DNA from: Gammaproteobacteria bacterium
Lineage (GTDB): Bacteria; Pseudomonadota; Gammaproteobacteria; JAABTG01
Assembly: GCA_017999615.1 (NCBI GenBank)
Contig: JAGNLM010000005.1
Coordinates: 62,001 to 126,000, forward strand
Direction: 5' to 3'
Length of the DNA: 64,000 nucleotides
In this document: positions 25,441 through 34,212 of the stretch, one piece after another
How the letters are laid out: each line of letters starts with the position of its first letter
How positions within the stretch are numbered: position 1 is the first letter of the stretch
Position numbers and translations under genes: made by a program
The notes under the pieces: model-generated
The model's input: only the letters and a program-made list of their open reading frames with translations
Told to the model about the DNA's origin: nothing
The model's database searches: none

Positions 25441-26823
25441 GTGCGGTTCCACGGTATCGACGCAGGGGGAGGCAGGGTGGCGGGCAGAGAGCTCTCGTGT
25501 GTCGCGTTGGCCCGGGTCCTCGCGGAGTTGCCGCCGGCCCCGCGCTACCGGGTGGCGTTCAGCGGGGGGCTCGATTCCGCCGTCCTCCTCCACGCCCTGG
25601 CCGAGGTGCGCGGGGACCTCCCGGGGCCGCTCGAGGCCCTGCACGTGAACCACGGTCTGCACCGGGACGCGGGGCGCTGGGCGGAGCACTGCCGGCGGGT
25701 CTGTGCCGGGCTCGGGGTCCCCTGCCGGGTGGTGGCGGTGCCGGATGCCGTGGGCTCGGCCGGCGAGAGCCCGGAGGCGGCCGCGCGCGCCGCGCGCTAC
25801 CGGGCCTTCGCCGAGGGGCTCGAAGCGGGCGACGCGGTGCTGACCGCCCACCACCGGGACGACCAGGCAGAGACCCTGCTCCTGCATCTCCTGAGGGGGA
25901 GCGGGCCCCGGGGGCTGTCCGCGATGCCGGTGCGCCGTCCGCTCGGTGCAGGCTGGCTGGTGCGCCCCCTCCTCGGATGGCCACGGTCGGCCCTGCGGGC
26001 CTGGGCCGAGGCCCGGGGCCTCGCCTGGCTCGAGGACCCCAGCAACCGGGACGAGCGCTTCGAGCGCAATTTCCTGCGCTGGCGGGTGCTGCCGCTGCTC
26101 GAGACCCGTTGGCCCGGTGCCGCAGGGGTCCTGGCCCGGGACGCCCTGCTGCAGGCCGAGGCGGCCTCGGTCCTCGAGGACCTGGCGCGGGGCGACGCGC
26201 AGGCTGCCCGCGGTCCCGGTGCGGGGACGTTGTCCGTGCGGGCCCTGCTCGAGCTTTCGCCGGCCCGACGGGTCGAGGCCTTGCGGGAGTGGTTGCGCCA
26301 GCGGGGCCTGCCGCCGCCCGGGAGCGCGCACCTGGACCACGTCGTCCGCGACGTGCTGGGCGCCCGGTGGGACGCCGAGGCCCGGGTCGCCTGGCCCGGC
26401 GTCGAGGTCTGGCGTTACCGGGACACGCTCGCGGCGCTGCCCCCGGCGCCGGTGGTCTCCGCGGCGCAGGTCTGGGACTGGCGGCCGCCGGCCCCGCTCG
26501 CGCTTCCGGCCGGCACGCTCAGCGCGACGGTGACCGTGGGCGAGGGGCTCGCCGCCGCGCGCCTCGCGGACGGCCCGCTGCAGGTCCGGCTGCGCACGGG
26601 CGGGGAACGCTGCCGCCTCCCGCGCCGGGGCCACACGAGCGCCCTGAAGAAACTGCTGCAGGCCCACGGTGTCCCACCTTGGGTACGGTCCTGTCTGCCG
26701 CTCGTCTACCGGGGTGAAGAGTTGCTGGCCGTCGCCGATCTCTGGGTGTGCGAGCCCTGGGCCGCCGGTCCTGGTGAGGCCGGGTGGGCCCTGCGCTGGC
26801 AACGTCCGGCGGGCTGGCCGTGA
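25441..26823 (+). CDS. tilS: tRNA(Ile)-lysidine synthetase
   Basis: Modifies the wobble C34 of the CAU-anticodon tRNA-Ile to lysidine, changing its amino acid identity and codon reading; essential. About 460 residues. The N-terminal PP-loop ATPase motif is VAFSGGLDSAVLLHAL, followed by HVNHGLHRDA, AHHRDDQAETLLLHLLRGS (landmark) and DPSNRDERFERNFLR. The C-terminal tRNA-binding domain has LRTGGERCRLPRRGHTSALKKLLQ (landmark). Two in-frame GTG starts are plausible, 25441 and 25477, both with purine-rich ribosome-binding sites; 25477 is closer to the family length. Confidence 0.93.
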   Translation: MRFHGIDAGGGRVAGRELSCVALARVLAELPPAPRYRVAFSGGLDSAVLLHALAEVRGDLPGPLEALHVNHGLHRDAGRWAEHCRRVCAGLGVPCRVVAVPDAVGSAGESPEAAARAARYRAFAEGLEAGDAVLTAHHRDDQAETLLLHLLRGSGPRGLSAMPVRRPLGAGWLVRPLLGWPRSALRAWAEARGLAWLEDPSNRDERFERNFLRWRVLPLLETRWPGAAGVLARDALLQAEAASVLEDLARGDAQAARGPGAGTLSVRALLELSPARRVEALREWLRQRGLPPPGSAHLDHVVRDVLGARWDAEARVAWPGVEVWRYRDTLAALPPAPVVSAAQVWDWRPPAPLALPAGTLSATVTVGEGLAAARLADGPLQVRLRTGGERCRLPRRGHTSALKKLLQAHGVPPWVRSCLPLVYRGEELLAVADLWVCEPWAAGPGEAGWALRWQRPAGWP

Positions 26824-26950
26824 GGGTCGCGGTCGCCGAGAATTCCACCACGGCCGCTGCGGTGGCCGCTGTTCGGGAACGAGGGGGTGTAACGTGGGGG
26901 GTAGAGGTTTCGATGCCGATGGGCGTCGCACGCGAGGCGCGGGGGAAATC

Positions 26951-27613
26951 GTGAGCGGGTGGCTCGGGTCGGCCCTGGTGTTCTGTCTCGTTGTCCTGGC
27001 GGGGCCCGCCGCGCGCGCCGAGCCCACGGACCCTGCGAGCGTTCTGGCGGGGGTGACGGACCGTCTGGTCCAGGAGGCGTCGCGTCACGGCCAGGAGTAC
27101 CGGCGCGAGCCGGACCGCGCCCGGGCCCTGGCCGGGGAGCTGCTGGCGCCGCTGGTGGACTTCACCGGGATCGGGAGGCGGGTGCTGGGCGCCCACGGCC
27201 GGCGGGCGACCGCCGAGCAGCTCGACCGTTTCGCGGCGGAGTACCGGGAGTTCGTGGTCAACACCCTGGCCAGCGGCTTCGTGGAGCAGGTCGAGCGGGT
27301 CGCCCGCTATGGCCAGGGGGTGCGCTTCCTGCCCACTCGCTGGGGCGAGGGCCAGCGCACCGCCGCCGTGCGTGGCCGCGTCACCCTGGAAGGGGGCGTG
27401 CCGCTGGAAGTGGACTTCCGGGTCCGCGAGGTCGGGGGGGCCTGGAAGATCTACGACGTGCTGGTCGCGGGGGTCAGTCTCGTGCAGGCCAACCAGGCCG
27501 CGTTCGCGCGCGAGCTGGAGTCGGCCGGAGTCGAGGGCCTGACGGCCCGCCTCTCGACCCACAACCGCACGGTCGCCCCGGGCGAGGCGGGCCCCCGCGC
27601 CTGCTGCGGCTGA
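26951..27613 (+). CDS. mlaC: MlaC-family periplasmic phospholipid-binding protein
   Basis: Soluble periplasmic shuttle for phospholipids between outer membrane and the inner-membrane ABC complex (Tol_Tol_Ttg2 family). 220 residues. The signal peptide (1 to about 23) ends GPAARAE. The mature part has the family pattern LLAPLVDFTGIGRRVLG (typical PhvDf..is...lG) near residue 55-70 and FAAEYREFVVNTLASGF. GTG 26951 is chosen because it begins the hydrophobic signal. It overlaps the stop of a 13-codon upstream frame. In E. coli mlaC is fourth in the operon; here it is first, three bases before the permease. Confidence 0.85.
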   Translation: MSGWLGSALVFCLVVLAGPAARAEPTDPASVLAGVTDRLVQEASRHGQEYRREPDRARALAGELLAPLVDFTGIGRRVLGAHGRRATAEQLDRFAAEYREFVVNTLASGFVEQVERVARYGQGVRFLPTRWGEGQRTAAVRGRVTLEGGVPLEVDFRVREVGGAWKIYDVLVAGVSLVQANQAAFARELESAGVEGLTARLSTHNRTVAPGEAGPRACCG

Positions 27614-27616
27614 GCG

Positions 27617-28756
27617 GTGGCAGGCCTCTGGTTGCCGGTGGGTGGGCTCGAGGTCGATGACCCGGGCGCGGGCGACGTCCGCTGGCTCCTGAAGGGCGAC
27701 TGGACCACCCGCGCGATCCCGGCGGTCGAGGCGGCGCCTGCCGCTCCTTCCCGCCGCCCGGTACGGGTCACGGTCCACGCGGCGGGGCTCACCGCCCTCG
27801 ACACCGGCGGGGCCCTCCTGCTGCAGCGGCTGCTGGACGCCCTCGGCGGCTCGGGCCTGGCGGTCGACGTGACCGGGCTCACCCCGGCCCACCATCGGCT
27901 GCTGGAGCTCGTGCGCTCGCGCTCGGCGGCGGCCGGGTCACCGGTGCCGCCTGCGGCCCCCGAGCCGCGCGTGGAGGCGCTGGGGCGCCAGACCTGGCGG
28001 CACCTCTCCGAGGGTTGGGCCCTGCTCGGCTTCATCGGGGAGACCACCAGCGCGCTCGCCCGCGCCGTGGTCCGCCCGGCCCGCTTCCGGTGGCGGGCGC
28101 TCCTCGCGACGCTGCAGTCGGCCGGCGTGGAGGCCGTCCCCATCATCTCGCTGCTGGCCTTCCTCATCGGTGTCGTGGTTGCCTACCAGGGGGGCGTGCA
28201 GCTACGCGCCTACGGGGCGAACGTCTACGTGGTGGACCTGGTGATCCTGATGGTGCTGCGCGAGCTCGCGCCGATGATCGCCGCGATCATCGTGGCCGGG
28301 CGCACCGGCTCGGCCTTCACCGCCCAGATCGGGTCCATGAAGGTCCACGAGGAGGTGGACGCCCTGCGCACCATCGGCATCGACCCCGTGGAACTGCTGG
28401 TTGCGCCCCGGGTCGTGGGGCTCGTCCTCGCCCTGCCGCTGCTCACCGTGCTGGCCGGTGTGATGGGGGTGGCGGGCGGGATGGTCATGGCGGCGGGGCA
28501 GCTCGGCGTCGGGTTCCACGACTTCCTGCAGCGGGCGCCCCAGGCGGGCACCCTCTCCTCGTTCCTGGTGGGGATGAGCAAGGCCCCCGTCTTCGCGGCC
28601 GTCGTGGCCACCGTGGGGTGTTTCCAGGGCTTTCGCGTCGGCATGGGGGCCGACAGCGTGGGGCGGCACACCACGATGAGCGTCGTGCAGGCCATCTTCC
28701 TCATCATCGTGGCCGATGCGGCCTTTTCGGTCCTCTTCGGCTGGATGGGTGTCTGA
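27617..28756 (+). CDS. mlaE: STAS-MlaE fusion: lipid ABC transporter permease
   Basis: Inner-membrane permease of an MCE-type lipid transporter. 379 residues. The N-terminal about 115 residues form a STAS-like domain (core TALDTGGALLLQRLLDAL), equivalent to separate MlaB in E. coli. The C-terminal about 250 residues are the MlaE permease with five or six hydrophobic helices, including ELAPMIAAIIVAGRTGSAF, the conserved GSMKVHEEVDALRTIGIDP loop and the terminal helix. GTG 27617. mlaF begins directly after its stop. The fusion is known in other bacteria; here it fixes a 1:1 MlaB:MlaE ratio (inference). Confidence 0.92.
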   Translation: MAGLWLPVGGLEVDDPGAGDVRWLLKGDWTTRAIPAVEAAPAAPSRRPVRVTVHAAGLTALDTGGALLLQRLLDALGGSGLAVDVTGLTPAHHRLLELVRSRSAAAGSPVPPAAPEPRVEALGRQTWRHLSEGWALLGFIGETTSALARAVVRPARFRWRALLATLQSAGVEAVPIISLLAFLIGVVVAYQGGVQLRAYGANVYVVDLVILMVLRELAPMIAAIIVAGRTGSAFTAQIGSMKVHEEVDALRTIGIDPVELLVAPRVVGLVLALPLLTVLAGVMGVAGGMVMAAGQLGVGFHDFLQRAPQAGTLSSFLVGMSKAPVFAAVVATVGCFQGFRVGMGADSVGRHTTMSVVQAIFLIIVADAAFSVLFGWMGV

Positions 28757-29542
28757 GTGGGCGGGGCGCGCGAGGTCGTCGTCGAGGTCCGCGGGCTCAC
28801 CACCCGGCTGGACGGAGTCACCGTGCACGAGGCCCTCGACCTGGACGTGCGCCGGGGTGAGGTGCTCGCGATCGTTGGCGGCAGCGGCACGGGCAAGACC
28901 ACCCTCCTGCGGGCGATGGTCATGCTGCTCCGCCCGGCCGCGGGCACGGTGCGTCTGCTGGGCGAGGACGTGAGGGGCGCCTCACCGGCCGAGGCCTCCC
29001 GGCTGCGCGAACGCATCGGGGTCACCTTCCAGCACGGGGCCCTGTTCAGCTCCCTGAGCGTGCTGGAGAATGTGGCGCTGCCGCTGCGCGAGCACACGGC
29101 GCTGCCCCCGGCCCTGGTGCGGGACATCGCCCGGCTCAAGCTCTCGCTGGCCGGCCTCCCGGCCTCCGCCGCCGACAAGCAGCCCGGGGAGCTGAGCGGC
29201 GGGATGACGAAGAGGGCCGCGGTCGCCCGCGCCCTGGCGCTCGACCCCGAGGTCCTCTTCCTCGACGAGCCCACGGCGGGCCTCGATCCGGACAGCGCGT
29301 CGGCCTTCGACGAGCTGGTGCTGGACTTGCGCGACTCGCTCGGTCTCACGGTGGTGATGGTCACCCACGACCTGGACACGCTCTGGCGCACCGCCGACCG
29401 GGTGGCGTTCCTCGGCGAGCGGCGCGTGATCGCCCTCGACACGATGCGGGGCCTCTGCGGCCTGGACCATCCCCTGGTGAAGTCCTTCTTCGACGGGCCG
29501 CGCGGCCGCGCGGCGAGGGAGTGCGCGTGGAAGAGCGGGTAA
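28757..29542 (+). CDS. mlaF: MlaF-family lipid transport ATPase
   Basis: Cytoplasmic ATPase of the MCE lipid transporter, 261 residues. Walker A is GGSGTGKTTLL, the Q-loop region is VTFQHGALFSSLSV, the signature is ELSGGMTKRAAVARALALDP, Walker B is VLFLDEPTAGLDPDSA and the H-loop is VMVTHDLDTL. The GMTKR variant of the ABC signature is characteristic of MlaF. The GTG start follows the mlaE stop with no gap, and the end overlaps mlaD by 16 bases. Confidence 0.94.
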   Translation: MGGAREVVVEVRGLTTRLDGVTVHEALDLDVRRGEVLAIVGGSGTGKTTLLRAMVMLLRPAAGTVRLLGEDVRGASPAEASRLRERIGVTFQHGALFSSLSVLENVALPLREHTALPPALVRDIARLKLSLAGLPASAADKQPGELSGGMTKRAAVARALALDPEVLFLDEPTAGLDPDSASAFDELVLDLRDSLGLTVVMVTHDLDTLWRTADRVAFLGERRVIALDTMRGLCGLDHPLVKSFFDGPRGRAARECAWKSG

Positions 29543-30471
29543 ACTACGCCCTGATCGGGCTCTTCGTCGTGGTGCTGAGCACGGTGTTCGTGGGGGTGGT
29601 CACCTGGCTCGCCGCCGCCGGCGACGAGAAGACCTACGACACCTACGTCGCCTACACGGCGGAGTCGGTGTCCGGCCTGAGCCCGAAGGCGGCGGTGAAG
29701 TACCGGGGCGTCGACGTGGGCAGGGTCCGGGAGATCGCGCTCGACCGTGACAACCCGGAGCGCGTACGCCTGCTCCTCGAGATCGAGCGGGGCACCCCGA
29801 TCAAGGTGGACACCGTAGCCGTGCTCGCCACCCAGGGCGTGACCGGTCTGGCGTTCGTGGACCTGACGGGGGGGAGCCGCGAGGCCGAGGGTCTGGTGGC
29901 CCCACCGGGGCAGGAGCACCCGCAGATCCGGACCGGACCCTCCCTGATGATGCGCATCGACACGGCCGCCACGACCCTGATGACGCAGTTGGGGCAGGTC
30001 GCGGGAGACCTCTCGAAGGTCACGGACCGGATGACGTCGCTCCTGGATCCCGAGACCGTGGCCTCCGCCGGCGGCACCCTGCGCCACCTGGAACAGGTGA
30101 CGCGGGTCGTGGCGGAGCGGGTGGGCGACCTGGGCGACGGGATCCGCGAGGGGCGGGTGTTGCTCTCCAACTGGGCCAAGGCGAGCCAGGACCTTCCCGC
30201 GCTGGTCAGCAGCCTGAAGGATGGAGCCACCTCCGTGCACGAGGCCCTGGGAGGTGTGAACCGCGCGGCGGGGGGGATCGACCGCATGGTCGGGGACACC
30301 CGCAGGGACCTGGTGCGGGCCTCCACGGACACGCTGGCCCAGCTTGAGGCGCTGCTGGTGGAGTTGCAGCAGCTGACCCGCACGTTCCAGCGTCTGGGGG
30401 CCGACATCGAGCGCGACCCGAATCTGCTGCTGTTCGGGCGCAGGGGGCGGGAGAAGGGACCCGGGGAATGA
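29527..30471 (+). CDS. mlaD: MlaD-family MCE protein
   Basis: Inner-membrane-anchored MCE-domain protein that forms the hydrophobic lipid channel ring on the periplasmic side. 314 residues, much longer than E. coli MlaD (183). It has one N-terminal transmembrane helix (about 7-28), one MCE domain (about 38-115, with GLSPKAAVKYRGVDVGRV) and a long helical C-terminal region (about 145-300) likely to extend the channel. GTG 29527 is preferred over GTG 29521 because GCGAGGGAG lies about five bases upstream. The stop overlaps the lipoprotein start as ATGA. Confidence 0.9.
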   Translation: MEERVNYALIGLFVVVLSTVFVGVVTWLAAAGDEKTYDTYVAYTAESVSGLSPKAAVKYRGVDVGRVREIALDRDNPERVRLLLEIERGTPIKVDTVAVLATQGVTGLAFVDLTGGSREAEGLVAPPGQEHPQIRTGPSLMMRIDTAATTLMTQLGQVAGDLSKVTDRMTSLLDPETVASAGGTLRHLEQVTRVVAERVGDLGDGIREGRVLLSNWAKASQDLPALVSSLKDGATSVHEALGGVNRAAGGIDRMVGDTRRDLVRASTDTLAQLEALLVELQQLTRTFQRLGADIERDPNLLLFGRRGREKGPGE

Positions 30472-31136
30472 TGCCGATGGGACGGTTGCTCGACTCGGCG
30501 CCAGTCGCTCGGGGCCGGCGCAGGGCGGTGGGCCTGGGGGCGCTGGTCCTGGTCGTCGCGTGGCTCGCCGGCTGCGCCTCGGGTGGGCGGCTGGTCCAGG
30601 ACAGCGTGCAGACGCACCTGCTCTGGGTGCCTGCGGCGCCCCGGGTCGCACCGGCCTCCGCCGGACCGGTCCTGCTCGTCTCACCCCCCGGGGTGCGCGC
30701 CGGGCTCGATTCTCCGCGCATCGCCTACGTCCAGCGGCCCTTCGAGCTGAGCTACTTCGCCCGCAGCGAGTGGGCCGACACGCCGGCCCGCATGCTGCAG
30801 CCGCTGCTGGTGCAGTCGCTCGAGGGAAGCGGGGCGTTCCAGGCGGTCGTGGCGGGGCCGAGCCCCGCGGTGGCGGACCTGCGGCTCGAGACCGAGGTTC
30901 TCGCGCTCCAACAGGAGTTCCTCTCGACACCGAGCGTCGCCCGGGTTGCACTGCGGGCCCAGGTCGTCGACCCTGCCTCGCGCCGGGTGGTGGCGACCGA
31001 CACCTTCGAGGCCGTGGAGCCGGCCGATTCCGCCGACCCCTATGGCGGGGTGGTCGCCACCAATCGGGCGCTCGGCCGGGTGCTCGCCGAGCTCACGGCC
31101 TTCGTGTCGCGGCTCGGGCGGGGTGCTGCGCGCTGA
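30468..31136 (+). CDS. ABC-type transport auxiliary lipoprotein (PqiC-like)
   Basis: Predicted outer-membrane lipoprotein of the ABC_trans_aux (PqiC/YmbA) family, 222 residues. The signal sequence has an Arg-rich n-region (GRRRAVG) and a lipobox LAGC with the lipidated Cys near residue 36. Family features are VQRPFELSYFARSEWADTPARML (landmark), which matches the conserved Y...eW.dp...L pattern, and the terminal LAELTAFVS helix. Such proteins are thought to dock MCE channels to the outer membrane. It is the last gene of the mla-type operon, coupled by ATGA. The N-terminal two Met (30468 or 30471) are equivalent choices. Confidence 0.83.
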   Translation: MMPMGRLLDSAPVARGRRRAVGLGALVLVVAWLAGCASGGRLVQDSVQTHLLWVPAAPRVAPASAGPVLLVSPPGVRAGLDSPRIAYVQRPFELSYFARSEWADTPARMLQPLLVQSLEGSGAFQAVVAGPSPAVADLRLETEVLALQQEFLSTPSVARVALRAQVVDPASRRVVATDTFEAVEPADSADPYGGVVATNRALGRVLAELTAFVSRLGRGAAR

Positions 31137-31193
31137 GGGGCGGGTGCCGGCGGGCTGGGTTCTCGCGGGCGCGCTCGATCCCTTCGACCCCCG

Positions 31194-32561
31194 CTAGGCC
31201 TGCGTGCGGAGCCGGGAGAGGATCTCGGTGCGGGCGGAGGTGAGGAGCGAGTCCCGGTCCAGCGTGTCGAGGATCTCCTGCACCGCTCGCTTCGGGCCGA
31301 GGTCGCCCCAGGACCGGCCCTGCTGGAAGTAGCGCTGGGCGGCCCGGCCGACCACGTAGGTGGCGAAGTAGGCGACCGCACCCTGGGCCGTTCCGGTCAC
31401 GAGCGTCGACAACCCGAAGGTTCCCCCCTTCAGGAGGGAGGACACCAGGTTGACGCCCCACACGGTCCCCAGCACCAGCCCCATCTGGGCGCCGATGGTG
31501 CGCACCAACGCGCCGGCCTCGTTGTGGGTGACCGGCAGTCCGTAGACCCGGGACAGATGCCAGACGAGGCTCACGTCCACCGCGACGGCCGCCATCAGGT
31601 CGGAGATCGGCACGGGGTTGAGGCCGACGAGGACGCCCTTTGCCAGGCTCCAGTTGCGCAGGATGCGCTCGGCGAGGTCCCGCTGGGCGTCCACCGCCCG
31701 CCGGGCGAGGGTGTCGCTCAGTTTCCCGGCGAACAGGGTCGCGTTGAGGGCGGCGAGCGTCTTGCCCTCCCGCTCCAGGATGGTCCAGAGCCGGTCGCGC
31801 AGGTCCTGCACCTCTCTCGGGGGGGTCCGCTGGGTCTCCCGCTCGTTGCCCTGGGCGTCCACCTCCAGGTAGACCCTCGGCGCGGGCGCGGCGGCCGAGG
31901 TGACGATGTTCGCGGGGGGAACGATGCCCGCCGTGCGACGGGCGAGCGACTCGACCACCAGGGCGCGGTCGGCCCGGGTGTAGCGGTCGGCCTTGTTGAA
32001 CACGAGCAGCATCGGGCGGGACTCGGCCGCGATGCGCCGCAGGGCGGCGATCTCGGGCTGGGTGATGTCGCCGTCCACCACGAAGAGCACCAGGTCGGCC
32101 CGCCCCGCCACCTCGTGCGCCAGCCGCTCCCGGGCCTCGCCGTCCACCTCGTTGATGCCCGGGGTGTCGATGAGATAGACGCCTCCACCGCCCGACTCGG
32201 TCCGCCAGTGGGCCATGCGGGCGTCCTTCGTCTCCCCGTGCAGCGGGCTCGTCGCGAAGCGTGGCTCGCCGAGCAGGGCGTTCAGGAGCGCGGACTTGCC
32301 GACGCCGACCCGGCCGAAGACCGCGATGTGGATCTGGCCGTGCTCGAGCTTGTCCAGCATCGCCTGGACCCGGGCGAATTCGCCCGACAGGGCCCGGCGC
32401 ACCGGCGCCGGGACGTCGGTGTCGCTCACCAGGGCGCGCAGGGAATCGCGCGCCCGCTCCAGGTGCTCGTCGCCGGCCTCAGGAGCGCTGGGAGCGCGTG
32501 AGGCGGACTTCGGCCAGAGCGAGCTTCGCCAGGCGACGAGCGCGTCCTTCCACGTCTTCAC
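31194..32561 (-). CDS. GTPase with C-terminal DUF697-like hydrophobic domain
   Basis: Predicted GTP-binding protein of unknown function, 455 residues. The G domain has G1 GRVGVGKSALLNALL (about 83), G3 DTPG in YLIDTPGINEVDG, and G4 NKAD in LLVFNKADRYTRADR. The C-terminal region (about 300-410) contains hydrophobic segments typical of DUF697 proteins (NPVPISDLMAAVAVDVSLVW), which associate with the inner membrane. ATG 32561 lies 83 bases inside the upstream GTPase gene, and no later start would keep the whole N-terminal helix region. The two genes are homologous in layout and probably form a pair. I cannot assign a substrate or pathway. Confidence 0.82.
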   Translation of the reverse strand: MKTWKDALVAWRSSLWPKSASRAPSAPEAGDEHLERARDSLRALVSDTDVPAPVRRALSGEFARVQAMLDKLEHGQIHIAVFGRVGVGKSALLNALLGEPRFATSPLHGETKDARMAHWRTESGGGGVYLIDTPGINEVDGEARERLAHEVAGRADLVLFVVDGDITQPEIAALRRIAAESRPMLLVFNKADRYTRADRALVVESLARRTAGIVPPANIVTSAAAPAPRVYLEVDAQGNERETQRTPPREVQDLRDRLWTILEREGKTLAALNATLFAGKLSDTLARRAVDAQRDLAERILRNWSLAKGVLVGLNPVPISDLMAAVAVDVSLVWHLSRVYGLPVTHNEAGALVRTIGAQMGLVLGTVWGVNLVSSLLKGGTFGLSTLVTGTAQGAVAYFATYVVGRAAQRYFQQGRSWGDLGPKRAVQEILDTLDRDSLLTSARTEILSRLRTQA

Positions 32562-33987
32562 TCAACCTCTCCTCGAACGTCTTCAGGGCGACCTGCTCGG
32601 GCAGGGTGCCCCGCGCGGCCAGGGTATCGGCGACGGCCCGCCCCAGGCTGTCGAACAGTAATCCGTAGGCGACGGCGTGGACCAGGCCGCCGGTGAGGGT
32701 GCCGACCCCCGGAAACGCCTTCAGGGCGTTGCCGGCGACCGCGAGCAGCACCGGGACGGTCTTGTTGACCCGACCGCTCGCGTTCAGCAGAAAGCGCTCC
32801 ACGTCGACCTTCGACAGCGGGACCTCGTAGACGTCGGTGAGGCCCCGCAGCATCTGGAAGCCCAGGTAGCCCTGGATGACGACGTCGGTCCCGGGGCTTA
32901 CGGCCGCCATCGCACCGAGAATGGCCTTGCGGGTCGAGCTCGCGACGACCTCGAGGGCGCGCGTGCGTCGGTGGGCAGCGAGCGACTCGTCCAGCTTGCG
33001 CGACGCCAGGACGAACACCGCGGCGTCGCGTAGCCCGTCCAGCACCTTGCGGTCGCCGTCGATGCGCCGCTGGATCGCCTGGGCCAGTTCGTCCGTGCGG
33101 GGCGGGATAACGCGGGTCACGACGTCCTCGCGGCCGTCGCTGTGCATCCGGACGAGCTCCCGCTCGGCCCCGGCGCTCACCGAGACGACTTCGACCCGGC
33201 TTCCACCGGCCACCCTCGCCGCGAGCCGCGCGCGCAGGGTTTCCTGGTCCTCGGCGCTCATCAGGTCGCTCTTCCCGAGCGCCAGGATCACCGGTTTGCC
33301 AAGGGCCAGCACCTCGTGCAGGGCGGTCAGCTGGTCCCGGGTCAGGTCGCCCTCGATGAGGTACACCACCAGATGCGCCCGCAGGGCCTCTTCCCGCGCG
33401 ACCGTGTCGAGCGTCCCGTCCGCCTCCAGGAGCCCCGGGAGGTCGCTGATGACGAGGCGGTCTCCGGCGGGGCTTTCCCAGGTGTGGCGGGTGATCTCCC
33501 GAGTGGTACCCCCCACCGGGCTCACCGCCGCGGTCGCCCCGGGCAGCAGGGCACGGACCAGCGAGCTCTTTCCCGTGCTGACGGGGCCGAGCAGCGCCAC
33601 GTGGATCTGTCCCGCCTCGCGCCGGGCGGCCAGTTCCTCGAGCTCCTGGCGCGCCTCCTCGGCCTCTGCTACGGCCCCCTTCGACACCGCCCGCTCGATC
33701 CGGGCGTGGATCTCGGCCTCGGTGGGTGCGGGCGGGGCTTCGGCCTCGCGGCGCGCGCGCCGCCGCCGGCGGGGGGTCAGCACGCGCCAGATGAGGCGGG
33801 CGCCGAATCCCGTGAGCAGGGCCAGCCCGAGCACGTACAGTGCAACGAACCAGACCGGTGATTCCCGCAGGTGGTCCCAGACCTGGAAGGCGATACTGGT
33901 CGCGTAGAGCACGACGAGCAGCAGCAAGGCGAGACCGAGCGAGAGCCCGACGGCGATGAGCAGGCGCAGGGGCAGGGAGGATCGCAT
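32479..33987 (-). CDS. Membrane-anchored GTPase with C-terminal DUF697-like domain
   Basis: Second GTPase of the pair, 502 residues. Two N-terminal transmembrane helices (about 8-29 and 46-66) are followed by a basic stretch (RRRRRARR) and a predicted coiled coil rich in Glu and Ala (about 85-125). The G domain has G1 GPVSTGKSSLVRALL (about 134), G3 DLPG, and a variant G4, GKSD, in place of NKxD. The last about 170 residues resemble the DUF697 region of its neighbour. The start is ATG 33987; the upstream open frame reads through a CCGCAG repeat on the other strand and is not coding. The end overlaps the next GTPase by 83 bases. Confidence 0.82.
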   Translation of the reverse strand: MRSSLPLRLLIAVGLSLGLALLLLVVLYATSIAFQVWDHLRESPVWFVALYVLGLALLTGFGARLIWRVLTPRRRRRARREAEAPPAPTEAEIHARIERAVSKGAVAEAEEARQELEELAARREAGQIHVALLGPVSTGKSSLVRALLPGATAAVSPVGGTTREITRHTWESPAGDRLVISDLPGLLEADGTLDTVAREEALRAHLVVYLIEGDLTRDQLTALHEVLALGKPVILALGKSDLMSAEDQETLRARLAARVAGGSRVEVVSVSAGAERELVRMHSDGREDVVTRVIPPRTDELAQAIQRRIDGDRKVLDGLRDAAVFVLASRKLDESLAAHRRTRALEVVASSTRKAILGAMAAVSPGTDVVIQGYLGFQMLRGLTDVYEVPLSKVDVERFLLNASGRVNKTVPVLLAVAGNALKAFPGVGTLTGGLVHAVAYGLLFDSLGRAVADTLAARGTLPEQVALKTFEERLSEDVEGRARRLAKLALAEVRLTRSQRS

Positions 33988-34014
33988 GTTGTCCGGTGTT
34001 TCCCGAAGGCGCCC

Positions 34015-34020
34015 ATCATA
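34015..34020 (-). promoter_or_regulatory. Possible -10 element for the GTPase operon
   Basis: On the minus strand TATGAT (34020-34015) lies about 28 bases upstream of the GTPase ATG at 33987. It is a near-consensus -10 in very GC-rich surroundings. No convincing -35 is visible 16-18 bases further upstream, so this is tentative. Confidence 0.3.
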
Positions 34021-34158
34021 GTCGGCCACGCGCCTGCCGACGACTGCGGGCGTCCTGGCAGCGGGTGGCCCGACGCCGCCGGGGATTGATATCCTCGCAC
34101 CGGGGCTCGCCCGGGACGCCGTGTGGCGTGGCACGGGGCGAAGTCGCCCAGGTCTCAC

Positions 34159-34200
34159 CCGCAGCCGCAGCCGCAGCCGCAGCCGCAGCCGCAGCCGCAG
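34159..34200. repeat. Hexanucleotide tandem repeat (CCGCAG)7
   Basis: Seven perfect copies of CCGCAG occupy 34159-34200, ending directly before TCGGAGG, the likely ribosome-binding site of sixA. If translation began at the upstream in-frame ATG 34123, the repeat would encode alternating Pro and Gln. With the preferred start at 34213 it lies in the mRNA leader. Confidence 0.9.
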
Positions 34201-34212
34201 TCGGAGGCATCG

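Noticed and set aside
34123-34212. SixA start at ATG 34123 with a Pro-Gln N-terminus
   Set aside because: No clear ribosome-binding site there, whereas ATG 34213 has GGAGG at good spacing and matches the family N-terminus. Kept as a possibility only in the repeat finding.
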